In this document: piece by piece, positions 26,664 through 35,877 of the stretch | How the letters are laid out: every line of letters begins with the position of its first letter | How positions within the stretch are numbered: the first letter of the stretch is position 1 | Translations under genes and position numbers: made by a program | Notes under the pieces: generated by a model | Told to the model about the DNA's origin: nothing | The model's input: only the letters and a program-made list of their open reading frames with translations | The model's database searches: none | NCBI RefSeq assembly: GCF_006874465.1 | Contig: NZ_VIRL01000015.1 | Location: forward strand, 62,001 to 126,000 | Reading direction: 5' to 3' | DNA: 64,000 nucleotides | Source: Microbispora bryophytorum | GTDB taxonomy: Bacteria; Actinomycetota; Actinomycetes; Streptosporangiales; Streptosporangiaceae

Positions 26664-27778
26664 CCGGGCACGCCCCTGGCCAGCTCGTAGCAGTGGGCGA
26701 AGCCCTCCAGGACCGCGGGCCAGGAGCAGCGGACCGGCTCGGTCTCCCTGTTGTGCTCGGCGATCGACTGACGCAGGGCGGAGTCGCGGGCCAGTCGCGC
26801 GACCGAGGCGACGAGATCGTCGAACGTGCGGCCCAGCAGGCCCTCCTTTCCCGGCCTGACGAAGTCGGCCACGCCGCTCTGCGCCCGTGCCACCACCGGC
26901 ACGCCGGCCGCGCGGGCCTCCAGCGCGGCCAGGCCGAACGACTCACGCGGAGCCGGAGCCACGAATACGTCGGCCCCGGCCAGCAGGTCCTTGATCTGCT
27001 CCCGGCTGTACCTGCCCGGCAGCGACACCCAGCCCATCCGGCGGGTCCGCAGGTAGCGCTCCATGCGCCCGCGGGCCGGGCCGTCGCCCACGATCGTGGC
27101 GCGCATCGCGATGTCCCTCGGCACCCTGTTGCGCACCGTCTCCAGCAGCTTGAGCAGCCGCAACGGCTGCTTGCGCGGCGCCAGCCTGCCGACCGCCACC
27201 ACATGGACGACGCCGTCCGCCGGCCCGTCCCCGGCGTCCCGTACGGCGTCGGGCCCCGGCCGCCACGAGGTCACGTCCAGGCCGTTCGACACCACCTGTA
27301 CGGGCACGCGGGGCCCGGCCACGGCGCGGATGGGGCGCGCGGCGGCCTCACTGACGGCGGTGAGGACCAGCCCCCAGCGCCGCCACGCGAAGGCCGCCTG
27401 CAGCGCCCGGTAGACGCCCCGGGTGACCGGATCCCACATGCTGTGGACGGTCGCGACCACCGGCAGCCCGGACCGGACCGCCGCGCGCACTCCCATCCAG
27501 GCGAACGGCGAGACCGCCCCCGTGTGAACGTGCACCACGTCGAAACGTCCGCTCGCCATGATCCGGAGAAGGTGGGCCGTGCCGCGCGGATGGACCGGCA
27601 GGTCGAACGGGAGGTTCGCGACCACCCGGTGCACCCCGGGCAGCCGCTCGCCCGGCGTCGCCGTCGCCACCTCGACCGTGTGGCCCGCCTCCCGCTGGGC
27701 CCTGACGAGGTCGGCGACCTGCACCTCGATCCCCCCGAGGCGCGGCAGATAGCAGTCGCTGACGTGAAGAATCCTCAC
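26660..27778 (-). CDS. GT4 family glycosyltransferase
   Basis: A 372-residue GT-B enzyme of family 4. The N-terminal glycine loop is SDCYLPRLGGIEVQ; the middle VVAVGRLAPRKQPLRLL and IVGDGPARGRME are donor-binding strands; the EX7E-type segment is APRESFGLAALEARAAGVPVVA. The GTG at 27778 starts exactly at the first beta-strand (VRILHVSD). An in-frame GTG at 27820 would add 14 residues without family character. It resembles lipid- or inositol-linked mannosyl/glucosyl transferases more than MshA, lacking the MshA-type GGMNVYV loop. It is divergent from the PIG-L gene and convergent with the 31-codon peptide gene. Confidence 0.87.
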   Translation of the reverse strand: MRILHVSDCYLPRLGGIEVQVADLVRAQREAGHTVEVATATPGERLPGVHRVVANLPFDLPVHPRGTAHLLRIMASGRFDVVHVHTGAVSPFAWMGVRAAVRSGLPVVATVHSMWDPVTRGVYRALQAAFAWRRWGLVLTAVSEAAARPIRAVAGPRVPVQVVSNGLDVTSWRPGPDAVRDAGDGPADGVVHVVAVGRLAPRKQPLRLLKLLETVRNRVPRDIAMRATIVGDGPARGRMERYLRTRRMGWVSLPGRYSREQIKDLLAGADVFVAPAPRESFGLAALEARAAGVPVVARAQSGVADFVRPGKEGLLGRTFDDLVASVARLARDSALRQSIAEHNRETEPVRCSWPAVLEGFAHCYELARGVPG

Positions 27779-27945
27779 CGGTTCAGCCTGGCAGAGCGCG
27801 CCACGCCCATCAAACCGCACGCCTGTCCCGACTGGTCACAGGGAGGGCGACGTCACGCGACCCGGGCCACGTGGGATCATGGGCGGAACTGGCCGCGAGT
27901 GGCCTGACGAGTGGAGCACGCGATGACGACGTTCCGTGGGGCGCG

Positions 27946-28758
27946 ATGAGGACGGCGGTGTTCTTCCACGCCCATCCCGACGACGAGGCGCTGCTGACCG
28001 CCGGGACCATGGCCATGCTGGCCAACGAGGGGCATCGCGTGGTGCTCGTCGTCGCGACGGCCGGCGAGCGCGGCCTCGCGGAGCTCCCCCACGGCGAGGA
28101 GCTGGCCAGAGCCCGCATGGACGAGTTGCACCGGTCTGCCGCGGCCCTGGGCTGCGCCCGGGTCGTGCTGCTCGGCTACGGCGACTCCGGCCTGGCCATC
28201 GACGGCGGCGTGGCCGACGACCGGCCGGACAACGCGTTCATCGACGCCGACATCGAGGAGGCGGCGCAGGCGCTGGCCTCGGTACTCAAGGAGGAGACCG
28301 CCGACCTGCTCACGATCTACGACCCGGCCGGCGGCTACGGCCACCCCGACCACGTGCAGGTCTACCGGGTCGGAAGCCGGGCCGCCGAGATCGCCGGGAC
28401 GCCCATCGTGCTTGAGGCGACGGTCGACCGCGACCTGCTGCTCAAAGGGGTGCGGCTGGCCTCCCGGTTCTACCCGGCGATCGACGTGCGGAGCTTCGAA
28501 CGGGCCTACTCGCCCCGGGACGCGATCACCCACCGGGTCAACGTGCGCAAGTACGCCAAGGCCAAGCGGGCGGCGATGGCGGCCCACGCCAGCCAGGCCA
28601 CCGGCGGCGACGGCGACCGCACGCTGGGCGCCATGCTGAAGATCCCCGGGTTCGCCTACCGCTTCGTCTTCGGCACCGAGTGGTACGTACGCCGCGGCCT
28701 GCCCCGCGGCACCCGCCTGCGGCATCCCTTCGACGGCAGCCCGCAGGCCACCCCCTGA
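27946..28758 (+). CDS. PIG-L family deacetylase
   Basis: A 270-residue zinc-dependent N-acetylglucosaminyl deacetylase of the MshB/PIG-L family. Metal ligands are in HAHPDDEA (His10, Asp13) and YGHPDH (His133 or His136). It also has the typical ATAGERG loop and YDPAGGYGHPDHVQVYR. Substrates in this family are GlcNAc-inositol, GlcNAc-PI or mycothiol conjugates. The ATG at 27946 puts the beta-strand MRTAVFFHAH at the N-terminus, as expected; upstream in-frame codons lack homology. It is followed 88 bases later by a flippase-like gene, and the pair probably handles a lipid-linked amino sugar. Confidence 0.9.
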   Translation: MRTAVFFHAHPDDEALLTAGTMAMLANEGHRVVLVVATAGERGLAELPHGEELARARMDELHRSAAALGCARVVLLGYGDSGLAIDGGVADDRPDNAFIDADIEEAAQALASVLKEETADLLTIYDPAGGYGHPDHVQVYRVGSRAAEIAGTPIVLEATVDRDLLLKGVRLASRFYPAIDVRSFERAYSPRDAITHRVNVRKYAKAKRAAMAAHASQATGGDGDRTLGAMLKIPGFAYRFVFGTEWYVRRGLPRGTRLRHPFDGSPQATP

Positions 28759-28846
28759 GGGTCGTGATCCTCCGCCGGGAGGATTCCGCCGCCCCCCGGG
28801 CCCGGCAGACTGGAGGGGACCGACACCGGACTGGGGGCGTACGCGG

Positions 28847-29932
28847 GTGAACAGGAAGTGGCTGCAGATCACGCTGTCTGTGGTGTCGCTCGGGCTGGCC
28901 GCGGCGCTGGTGCTCTATCTCCCGGAGATCGTGCACACGCTGACCGGCGCCACGGTGAGCTGGACGGAGATCGGCCACCGGTTCGGCGGTCTCGGGTGGC
29001 AGATGATCGCGCTGATGGCCGTCCTGTGGCTGGCGAGCCTGTGGGCCTACACCTTCGTGATGACCTCCGCGCTGCCCGGCCTCACGCACACGCAGGCGCT
29101 CACGCTCAACGCGGCGGGAAGCGCGGTCAGCAATCTGCTGCCGTTCGGCGGGGCGGCGGGCGTGGCCCTGACGTTCGGCATGACCCGCGGCTGGGGCTTC
29201 GCCAACCGGCCGATCGTCGTCTACACGCTGGTCACCGGCATCTGGAACTCGCTGTTCCGGTTCATCCTGCCCGCCGTGGGGATCGTGTGCCTGCTGATGG
29301 CGGGCGAGACCACCGATCCCACGGTCACCAAGGCGGGCTGGGCCGGGGCCGTCTCGATCCTCGTCCTCGTCGCCGTGGTCGCCACGGCGCTGTACTGGGA
29401 CCGCGCGGCCGCCGTCCTCGGCCGCGTCCTCGACGGGCTCGTACGGCTCGCGCCCCGGCGGTTCCGTCCGGCGGAGCACGCGGCGTCGGCGGCGATCGAA
29501 CGGCTGCGCAGGGACACGGCCGACATCATCCACAGCCGGTGGGCGGGCCTGTCGCTCGGGATGGTCGCCTTCCTCGCCCTGCAGTGCCTGATCATGGCCG
29601 CCTGCCTGGTCGCCACCGACTCGTACCCGGGGCCGGCCGAGACCGTCGCCGTCTTCGCGCTCAGCCGCGTCCTCACCACCGCCCTGGTCACGCCCAGCGG
29701 AGCGGGGATCATGGAGGGGGGCGTCGCCACGCTGCTGATCGGGGCGTTCGGCCAGCCCGCCGGCGGGGCTACCGCGGCCGCCGTGCTGTTCGGCTTCTGG
29801 ACCTACACCATCGAGATCCCCTGGGGCGGGCTCGCGCTCGGCGGGTGGGCCCTGCTGCGCAGGCGGGGGGCCCGCGCAGCGAACGCGGAGGCGGGAACGG
29901 CCGCCTCCCCGCACCGCACCCGGGTCCGCTGA
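28847..29932 (+). CDS. Flippase-like membrane protein (LPG synthase TM/UPF0104)
   Basis: A 361-residue integral membrane protein with about eight helices, of the lysylphosphatidylglycerol synthase TM-region family. Visible family motifs are LNAAGSAVSNLLPFGGAAG, the ALSRVLTTALVTPSGAGIMEGG segment, and the late PWGGLALGGWALLRRR. Stand-alone members often neighbour GT4 transferases and are thought to translocate lipid-linked sugars. The start is GTG at 28847 after TGGAGGGG some distance upstream. The neighbouring GT4 and PIG-L genes fit a glycolipid pathway. Confidence 0.85.
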   Translation: MNRKWLQITLSVVSLGLAAALVLYLPEIVHTLTGATVSWTEIGHRFGGLGWQMIALMAVLWLASLWAYTFVMTSALPGLTHTQALTLNAAGSAVSNLLPFGGAAGVALTFGMTRGWGFANRPIVVYTLVTGIWNSLFRFILPAVGIVCLLMAGETTDPTVTKAGWAGAVSILVLVAVVATALYWDRAAAVLGRVLDGLVRLAPRRFRPAEHAASAAIERLRRDTADIIHSRWAGLSLGMVAFLALQCLIMAACLVATDSYPGPAETVAVFALSRVLTTALVTPSGAGIMEGGVATLLIGAFGQPAGGATAAAVLFGFWTYTIEIPWGGLALGGWALLRRRGARAANAEAGTAASPHRTRVR

Positions 29933-30102
29933 TCAACTGCGAGTAACTGCGCCGATCTCCTAAACTCGCGGGGCGAGAAGGTGAGGATGTCCGGGTTGGT
30001 GAATGCCTTGTGCCCCTTCGCGGGCGCGCATACGGTGACGCCTGGGATAGGACGACCAGCGGCGGCCGGCAGGCACGGCGCACGACAGCGGAGGAGCGCC
30101 CG

Positions 30103-33100
30103 ATGAGCCCCCCGACGAGCCCGGTGGCGTTCCGGGTCCTCGGGCCGGTGGGGGCGCACGACGGCACCGACGAGCTCGACCTCGGCGGGCTGCGGCAGCG
30201 CGCGGTGCTGGCCCGCCTCCTCGCGGCGCGCGGCCAGGTCGTGCCCGTGGACACCCTGCTGTTCGACCTGTGGGACGACGACACCGCCAAGGGCGCCCAG
30301 TCCGGGTTGCAGGTCTACATCTCCCGGCTGCGCCGCGTGCTCGAGCCCAACCGCCCGCGCGGCGGCCCCAACCGCCTGCTCGTCACCGTCGCGTCGGGAT
30401 ACGCCCTGCGCGCCGCCCCGGAACAGGTGGACGCGCTCCGCTTCGAGGCCATGGTCCGCTCGGCCGGGGAGCGGCTGGAGGAGAGCCCCCAGGCCGCCAG
30501 GGCCCGGCTGGATTCGGCGCTCGCGCTGTGGCAGGGCACGCCGTACGCGGACTTCGCCGACCAGTCCTGGGCGGAGGCGGAGGTCGCGCGGCTGAGCGAG
30601 CTGCGCCTGGTGGCCAGGGAGCGGCACGCCGACGCCGGGCTGCGGATGGGCCTGCACGCCGAGACCGTGCCCGATCTGGAGGCGCTGACGACCCAGCACG
30701 CCCTGCGTGAGGAGGGCTGGCGGCTGCTCGCGCTCGGGCTGTACCGGTGCGGGCGGCAGGGCGACGCGCTCGCCGCGCTGCGCCGGGCCCGCACGATCCT
30801 TTCCGACGAGCTGGGCATCGACCCCGGACCTGCCCTGCGGAAGCTGGAGTCGGACATCCTGGCCCAGGCCCCCGGGCTCGACCTCGTGCTCCCCTCGCCC
30901 CGGCGGCCCCCCGAGATCACCGCGACCTGGCCGCCCCGGCCGGTCGCCACCGGCGACGCCCCGCCGCTGGAGCCCGAGCCGTTCGTCGGGCGTGACGCCG
31001 AGCTGGCCGCGCTCGCCGCCGCCGCGCCCCGCGCCCAGGCGGGCCGGTTCACGGTCACCGTGGTCAGCGGCGATCCCGGCGCGGGGAAGACCACACTGGT
31101 GCGGCGGCTGTTCGAGCGCCTGGAGGGCGACGGCTGGATCGGCGCGACCGGCGGCTGCCCCGACAGCACGGCGACCCCGCCCGGCTGGGCCTGGGTCGAG
31201 GTGCTGCGCGCCCTGGTCGCCCGCAGGGGCGCGGGCGAGTACGCCGCGCTGCTGGCGCCGCTGCTCGACGACGCCGCTCCCGACATCGCCGACGACGAGG
31301 CGTCGGGCGGTTTCCGGCTGCACCGGGCCGTCGGCGGCTACCTGTCGGCCGTGGCGCGCGAGGCACCGCTGCTGATCCTGCTGGAGGACCTGCACTGGGC
31401 CGACGACCAGACGCTCGCGCTGCTGCGCGCGCTGCCCAGCCTGCTCGCGGCCAGCCGCGTGCTCGTCGTGGTGACCTGCCGCGACGGTGAGCTGAACGAC
31501 CAGCAGCAGGACGTGCTGGCCGCGCTGGCCCGGCTCGACCCCGTACGCGTGGGGCTCGGCGGCCTCGACGACGCCGCGGTGGCGGAGCTCGTCCGGGCGA
31601 CCTGCGTGCACGAGGTGGACGACGAGGTCGTCAGCACGATCGTCGAGCGGGCCGGGGGCAACCCGTTCTTCGTCAAGGAGACGGCACGGCTGTTCGAGGC
31701 CGAGGCCGACATCTCCGAGGTGCCCTCGGGCGTGCGCGACGTGCTGCGGCGGCGGATCGCCCGGCTGCCCGAGCGGGCCCAGCAGGTGTTGCTGCAGGCC
31801 GCCGTGATCGGCCGCGACGTGGACGTGGACGTCCTGGTCGACGTGTCCGGCGACGAGGACGCCGTGGTGGACGCGGTCGAGGCGGCACTGCTCGCCGGGC
31901 TGGTGACCGAGCCGGGGCCCGGCCTGCTCAGGTTCGACCACGACCTGGTCAGGGACACGATCTACTCGGACGCCTCCCGGTTGCGCCGTTCGCGCCTGCA
32001 CGCCGCGGTCGCCTCGGTGATCGAGCAGCGCAGCCCGAACGACGTGGCCGCGCTGGCCCACCACTACGACGCGGCGGGCACGGTGGAGACCGCCGCCAAG
32101 GCCGTGCGGTACGCCGGGCTGGCGGCCGAGCAGGCCGAGCGCAGGTTCGCCCACCGGGAGGCCGCCACGCTCTGGCAGCAGGCCATCACCGCCTTCGACC
32201 GGGCCCGCGCGGGCCGCGGATCGGTACGCGACCGGCTGGAGCTTCAGCTCCGGATGATCAGAGCGCTGGCCCTGTGCGGGGACATGACCGCCGCCCGCGC
32301 GCACCGGGGCGAGGCGATGTCGGTCGCGCTGCCCCTCGGCGATCTGGAGCTGACCGCCCGGGTCGCGGCGGCGCTCGCGGTGCCGCACAAGGGCATCGCC
32401 CGCGACTTCACCCGCACCGCCTGGGAGATCGTCGACGTCACCGAGAAGGCGCTGGTCGAGCTGCCGCAGGGCGAGCAGTCGCTGCGGGCCAGCCTGCTCG
32501 CGACGCTGGCCCTGGAGCTGGAGGGGTCGGCCACCGAGCGCGGCTACCAGGCGTCGCTGGAGGCGGAGGAACTGGCCAGGTCGAGCGGCGACCCCGCGCT
32601 GCTGGCGATGGCGCTGAGCGGGCGGCTGCGGCAGTCGTACACGCTGACGCAGGTCGACGAGCGCGAGACCATCGGCCGTGAGCTGCTGCGGGTCGGGGCG
32701 GAGTCGGGCCAGATCGCGGTGCAGACGCTGGCGCACCTCGTGCTGCTGGAGTGCGCGGCGGCCCGCGGCGACTTCGCCGAGGCCGACGAGCACCTCGCAC
32801 AGGCCGAACGCCTCGGGCGGCAGTACGCCCTGCCCGCCCCGGCGGCCGTCGGCGCTTGGTACGCCGGGCAGCGGTTGATGATCACCGGGGACTACCCGGG
32901 GGCCGAGCGGGCCTACCGGAACGCCGCGCGGCTGACCGCGCGGGCCGGCATGCTCGAAGGCCGCCAGGACCTGCCGCTGATCGCCACGTTCTGCCTGCAC
33001 CTGGTGGACGGGCGGGCCGCCGAGATGACCGAGCCGCTGGGCGAGGCCCACCTGCGCGGCGCGAAGTGGACGCTCGACGCCTACGCGGTGGCGCTCGCCT

Positions 33101-33450
33101 CGGCCGGGCACGTGCGGGACGCCCAGGTGGTGGCCACGAGCCGGGAACCGGTCCGCACCGACTTCCTCTACGAGCTCGCCCTCAACTGGCGGGCGCTCGC
33201 CGGGATGCTGCTGGACGACGAGGGCCGGATGCGGGAGGCGTACGAGAAGCTGGCGCCGTTCCACGACCGCATCGCCGGGGCCGGCACCGGCGTGGTCGCC
33301 CTGTGGCCGGTGGCCAAGACGCTCGGCGACCTCGCCGTACGGCTCGGCCTGCCGGCTCGCGACCACTACGAGAAGGCGCTGGCCGTGGCCGAGCGGGTGG
33401 GTGTGCCCCGCTGGGTCGCCGAGGCCCGCGGGGCACTCGCGAACAGGTGA
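30103..33450 (+). CDS. AfsR/SARP-like BTAD-ATPase-TPR regulator
   Basis: A 1115-residue transcriptional regulator. An OmpR-like winged helix (about residues 5-95, FRVLGPVGAHDG...LQVYISRLRRVLEP) and a BTAD domain (about 98-245) are followed by an ATPase module with Walker A SGDPGAGKTTLV near residue 323 and Walker B LLILLEDLHWADD. A long TPR-like C-terminal half follows. There is no C-terminal LuxR domain. The ATG at 30103 has GGAGGAG seven bases upstream; earlier in-frame codons lack homology. Such regulators usually activate adjacent secondary-metabolite genes. The best local candidates are the GT4/PIG-L/flippase group upstream. Confidence 0.9.
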   Translation: MSPPTSPVAFRVLGPVGAHDGTDELDLGGLRQRAVLARLLAARGQVVPVDTLLFDLWDDDTAKGAQSGLQVYISRLRRVLEPNRPRGGPNRLLVTVASGYALRAAPEQVDALRFEAMVRSAGERLEESPQAARARLDSALALWQGTPYADFADQSWAEAEVARLSELRLVARERHADAGLRMGLHAETVPDLEALTTQHALREEGWRLLALGLYRCGRQGDALAALRRARTILSDELGIDPGPALRKLESDILAQAPGLDLVLPSPRRPPEITATWPPRPVATGDAPPLEPEPFVGRDAELAALAAAAPRAQAGRFTVTVVSGDPGAGKTTLVRRLFERLEGDGWIGATGGCPDSTATPPGWAWVEVLRALVARRGAGEYAALLAPLLDDAAPDIADDEASGGFRLHRAVGGYLSAVAREAPLLILLEDLHWADDQTLALLRALPSLLAASRVLVVVTCRDGELNDQQQDVLAALARLDPVRVGLGGLDDAAVAELVRATCVHEVDDEVVSTIVERAGGNPFFVKETARLFEAEADISEVPSGVRDVLRRRIARLPERAQQVLLQAAVIGRDVDVDVLVDVSGDEDAVVDAVEAALLAGLVTEPGPGLLRFDHDLVRDTIYSDASRLRRSRLHAAVASVIEQRSPNDVAALAHHYDAAGTVETAAKAVRYAGLAAEQAERRFAHREAATLWQQAITAFDRARAGRGSVRDRLELQLRMIRALALCGDMTAARAHRGEAMSVALPLGDLELTARVAAALAVPHKGIARDFTRTAWEIVDVTEKALVELPQGEQSLRASLLATLALELEGSATERGYQASLEAEELARSSGDPALLAMALSGRLRQSYTLTQVDERETIGRELLRVGAESGQIAVQTLAHLVLLECAAARGDFAEADEHLAQAERLGRQYALPAPAAVGAWYAGQRLMITGDYPGAERAYRNAARLTARAGMLEGRQDLPLIATFCLHLVDGRAAEMTEPLGEAHLRGAKWTLDAYAVALASAGHVRDAQVVATSREPVRTDFLYELALNWRALAGMLLDDEGRMREAYEKLAPFHDRIAGAGTGVVALWPVAKTLGDLAVRLGLPARDHYEKALAVAERVGVPRWVAEARGALANR

Positions 33451-33586
33451 GTCAGCAGGTGAGTGAGCAGACAGGCACCGAAAGGGCGGATTGATCAGTC
33501 GCTGACATCGGCGTGCAATCAGGGCGTTGGGGGGCGCTAGGGTGAGGCTCGCTGATGGCTGCCCCGACGACCGGCGGTGAGAGCAC

Positions 33587-34120
33587 GTGCGGATCCCCGA
33601 CCCTACGGCCGCCTCCGTGTTCGGCCTTCCTCTGTGGCTGGTCGTCGCGGTCGGCGCGGTCGCCCTGTTCGGCGCGTTCCAGGTGTACTACTGGGTCGGC
33701 CGCAGGCTCGGCGAGGCGCTCTACCGCTCGCGGGTGGGCCGCAGGATCGGCCGGGAGCGGATCGAGCGCGTGGAGAACGTGGTGCGCCGGTGGGGCGCGC
33801 TCGCCGTCTACGGCTGCTTCTGGGTGCCTGGCCTGCGGCACACGCTGCCGTGGGTCGCGGGAGCGCTGCGGGTGAACTACCGCTGGTATGTGGTCGCCAG
33901 CGCGCTCGGCTGCCTGACCTGGGTGCCGGTGGCGTCCTTCGGCCTCTATTCGCTGCTGTGGGCCTGGCTGTCGCTGGCGGCCCGGTCCCCCGGGCTGGCC
34001 GCCGCCGTCGTCGCCGTCGTGGCCCTGGCCGTCGCCCTCCTCCTGCGGCGCCGCAGGAGGGGCGGGAACGGGGACGCGCCCGCCGCGCCCGAAGCCGTGC
34101 GATCATGTCGGGATGCGTAA
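33587..34120 (+). CDS. DedA/VTT-like membrane protein, short
   Basis: A 177-residue membrane protein starting with GTG. It contains the VTT-family arrangement: an N-terminal helix, a basic amphipathic stretch (RRLGEALYRSRVGRRIGRERIERVE), then CFWVPGLRHTLPWVAGALRVNYRWY, equivalent to the R-x-x-P-G loop of DedA. Two further helices and a polybasic tail follow. It lacks the first acidic re-entrant loop seen in the dedA gene at 453, so it may be a shortened relative. Its last 8 bases overlap the start of the D,D-carboxypeptidase gene. Confidence 0.7.
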   Translation: MRIPDPTAASVFGLPLWLVVAVGAVALFGAFQVYYWVGRRLGEALYRSRVGRRIGRERIERVENVVRRWGALAVYGCFWVPGLRHTLPWVAGALRVNYRWYVVASALGCLTWVPVASFGLYSLLWAWLSLAARSPGLAAAVVAVVALAVALLLRRRRRGGNGDAPAAPEAVRSCRDA

Positions 34121-34967
34121 CGGGGTACTCATCGCGCTGACCGCCGCCCTCGTCACGGCAGGGACCGCGGCCGTGCCCGCTCAGGCCGCGCAGGCTCCGT
34201 CGGTCACGGCCCGGGAGGCCTACCTGGTGGACACCACGCAGGGAACGGTCCAGTTCGCCAAGCGCGAGACGCGCCGGGTGCCGATCGCGAGCCTGACCAA
34301 GGTCATGACCGCCTACGTGGTCCGGCGGCAGGCCAGCCTGAACGACGTGGTGACCGTCACCGCGGCCGACATACGGCACGCGACGGCCGGCGGGGCCACG
34401 ACGGCGGGCCTGCGGGCGGGCGAGCGGCTCACGGTGCGCGACCTGCTCTACGGGCTCCTGCTCCCCTCGGGAGCGGACGCCGCCCACGCCCTGGCCGAGC
34501 GGTACGGCCCGGGGACGGCGAAGTTCGTCGCCAGGATGAACGCCGCGGCGCGGGCTCTCGGCCTGCGCGACACCCGCTACGCCAACCCCGACGGGCTGCC
34601 GTCGAAGGCTTACTCCACCGCTCGTGACCAGGCGACGCTGGCCGTGGCGGCGCTGCGCGACCCCGTGATCGCGTCCGTGGCCAAGACGCCCAAGCGGGTG
34701 GTCGGGAAGTCGGCCGTCCACCGGGCGCACGTGTGGCGCAACACCAACGACCTGCTGGACGACGGCGCGGTGGGGCTGAAGACCGGCTTCACCTCCCAGG
34801 CCGGCTACTGCCTGTCGTTCGCCGCCGTCCAGGACGGGCACACGTACGTGGGGGTCGTGCTGGGCGAGCGCAGCGAGAAGGCCAGGCTGGCCAGCGCGCG
34901 CAAGCTGCTCGACTGGGCCGAGACGGGAGCCTCCGAGGAAGCGGGGACGGAGGTCACGCTCCCCTGA
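34113..34967 (+). CDS. D-alanyl-D-alanine carboxypeptidase (S11)
   Basis: A 284-residue secreted serine peptidase that trims the terminal D-Ala of peptidoglycan stem peptides. A signal peptide (MRNGVLIALTAALVTAGTAAVPAQAAQA) precedes the active-site Ser60-Leu-Thr-Lys63. The second motif is Ser119-Gly-Ala, with alanine in place of the usual Asn, a variant seen in several actinobacterial members, and the third is KTG (LKTGFT). No C-terminal membrane anchor is visible, unlike DacA. Translation is coupled to the DedA-like gene. Its 3' end overlaps the convergent trmH-like gene by 14 bases. Confidence 0.9.
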   Translation: MRNGVLIALTAALVTAGTAAVPAQAAQAPSVTAREAYLVDTTQGTVQFAKRETRRVPIASLTKVMTAYVVRRQASLNDVVTVTAADIRHATAGGATTAGLRAGERLTVRDLLYGLLLPSGADAAHALAERYGPGTAKFVARMNAAARALGLRDTRYANPDGLPSKAYSTARDQATLAVAALRDPVIASVAKTPKRVVGKSAVHRAHVWRNTNDLLDDGAVGLKTGFTSQAGYCLSFAAVQDGHTYVGVVLGERSEKARLASARKLLDWAETGASEEAGTEVTLP

Positions 34968-35763
34968 GCAGGCCGTGACAGGCGACGGCGGCGGCGGCCA
35001 CCACGTTCAGAGAGTCGACGCCGAGGTCCATCGCCAGCGGGCTCATCGGGATGCAGACGGGCTGGTCCGCCTCGTGCAGCCAGTGGGACGACAGCCCGTC
35101 GCCCTCGGAGCCGAGCATCAGCGCGACCCGGCCGGACAGCGGGGCCTTGTCGAGCGGCACGGCCGACTGGTCGGGCGTGAGCGCCAGCAGGCGGAACCCG
35201 GCCGCCCTGAGCTCCGCCAGGCCGCCGTGCCAGTCGGTCATCCGGGCGTACGGGATCGCGAAAACCGCCCCCATCGACACCTTGACGGCCCTGCGATAGA
35301 GGGGGTCGGCGCAGCGCGGCGACAGCACGATTGCGCCGACGCCGAGCGCCGCCGCGCAGCGGAAGATCGCCCCCACGTTGCCGTGGTCGACCAGGTCCTC
35401 CAGGACGAGGATCCGCGACCCCGCGTCCGCGAGGAGCTCGCCGACCGAGGGAAGCGGGGTGCGCTCCATCGCGGCGAGCGCGCCCCGGTGCACCTGGAAG
35501 CCGGTGATCCCCTCCATCACGCGGTCGGAGACCACATAGACGGTGGCCTCACCGACGACGTCGGCCAGCGCGTCGAGCCACTTGGCCGTGGTCAGCACCG
35601 AGCGCACCGGATGGCCCGCGCCGATCGCCCGCCGGATGACCTTCTCGCCCTCGGCGACGAACAGCCCGCGCTCGCTCTCGACGCTCTTGCGCAGGTCGAC
35701 GTCGCGCAACCGCACGTAGTCAGACAGCCGCGGATCGGCGGCGTCATCGACCGAAATGACCAC
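34954..35763 (-). CDS. TrmH/SpoU family RNA 2'-O-methyltransferase
   Basis: A 269-residue SPOUT methyltransferase acting on rRNA or tRNA ribose. An N-terminal substrate-binding domain (LFVAEGEKVIRRAI) precedes the knot motifs: motif 1 LVDHGNVGAIFRCAAALG, motif 2 ALMLGSEGDGLS and motif 3 DLGVDSLNVVAAAAV. A GTG at 35763 is preferred as the start; an earlier in-frame codon adds 13 residues without homology. The exact target RNA cannot be read from sequence. It is divergent from the VWA gene. Confidence 0.9.
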   Translation of the reverse strand: MVISVDDAADPRLSDYVRLRDVDLRKSVESERGLFVAEGEKVIRRAIGAGHPVRSVLTTAKWLDALADVVGEATVYVVSDRVMEGITGFQVHRGALAAMERTPLPSVGELLADAGSRILVLEDLVDHGNVGAIFRCAAALGVGAIVLSPRCADPLYRRAVKVSMGAVFAIPYARMTDWHGGLAELRAAGFRLLALTPDQSAVPLDKAPLSGRVALMLGSEGDGLSSHWLHEADQPVCIPMSPLAMDLGVDSLNVVAAAAVACHGLLRGA

Positions 35764-35877
35764 GGGCCTCAGCGTACGGCCAGGTAGAACACTCGCGCAC
35801 ACCCGGGCGCAAGATATGGCTTTTGCCAGTATCGTTCCCTAAACCTGTTACGGCCAGTCGACACCGGAGAGAGCACC

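Noticed and set aside
25014..28758. Complete mycothiol operon mshA-mshB-mshC
   Set aside because: The GT4 lacks MshA loop features, the ligase keeps CysRS length and an anticodon-side helix, and mshD is absent. Reported only as a mycothiol-like toolkit.
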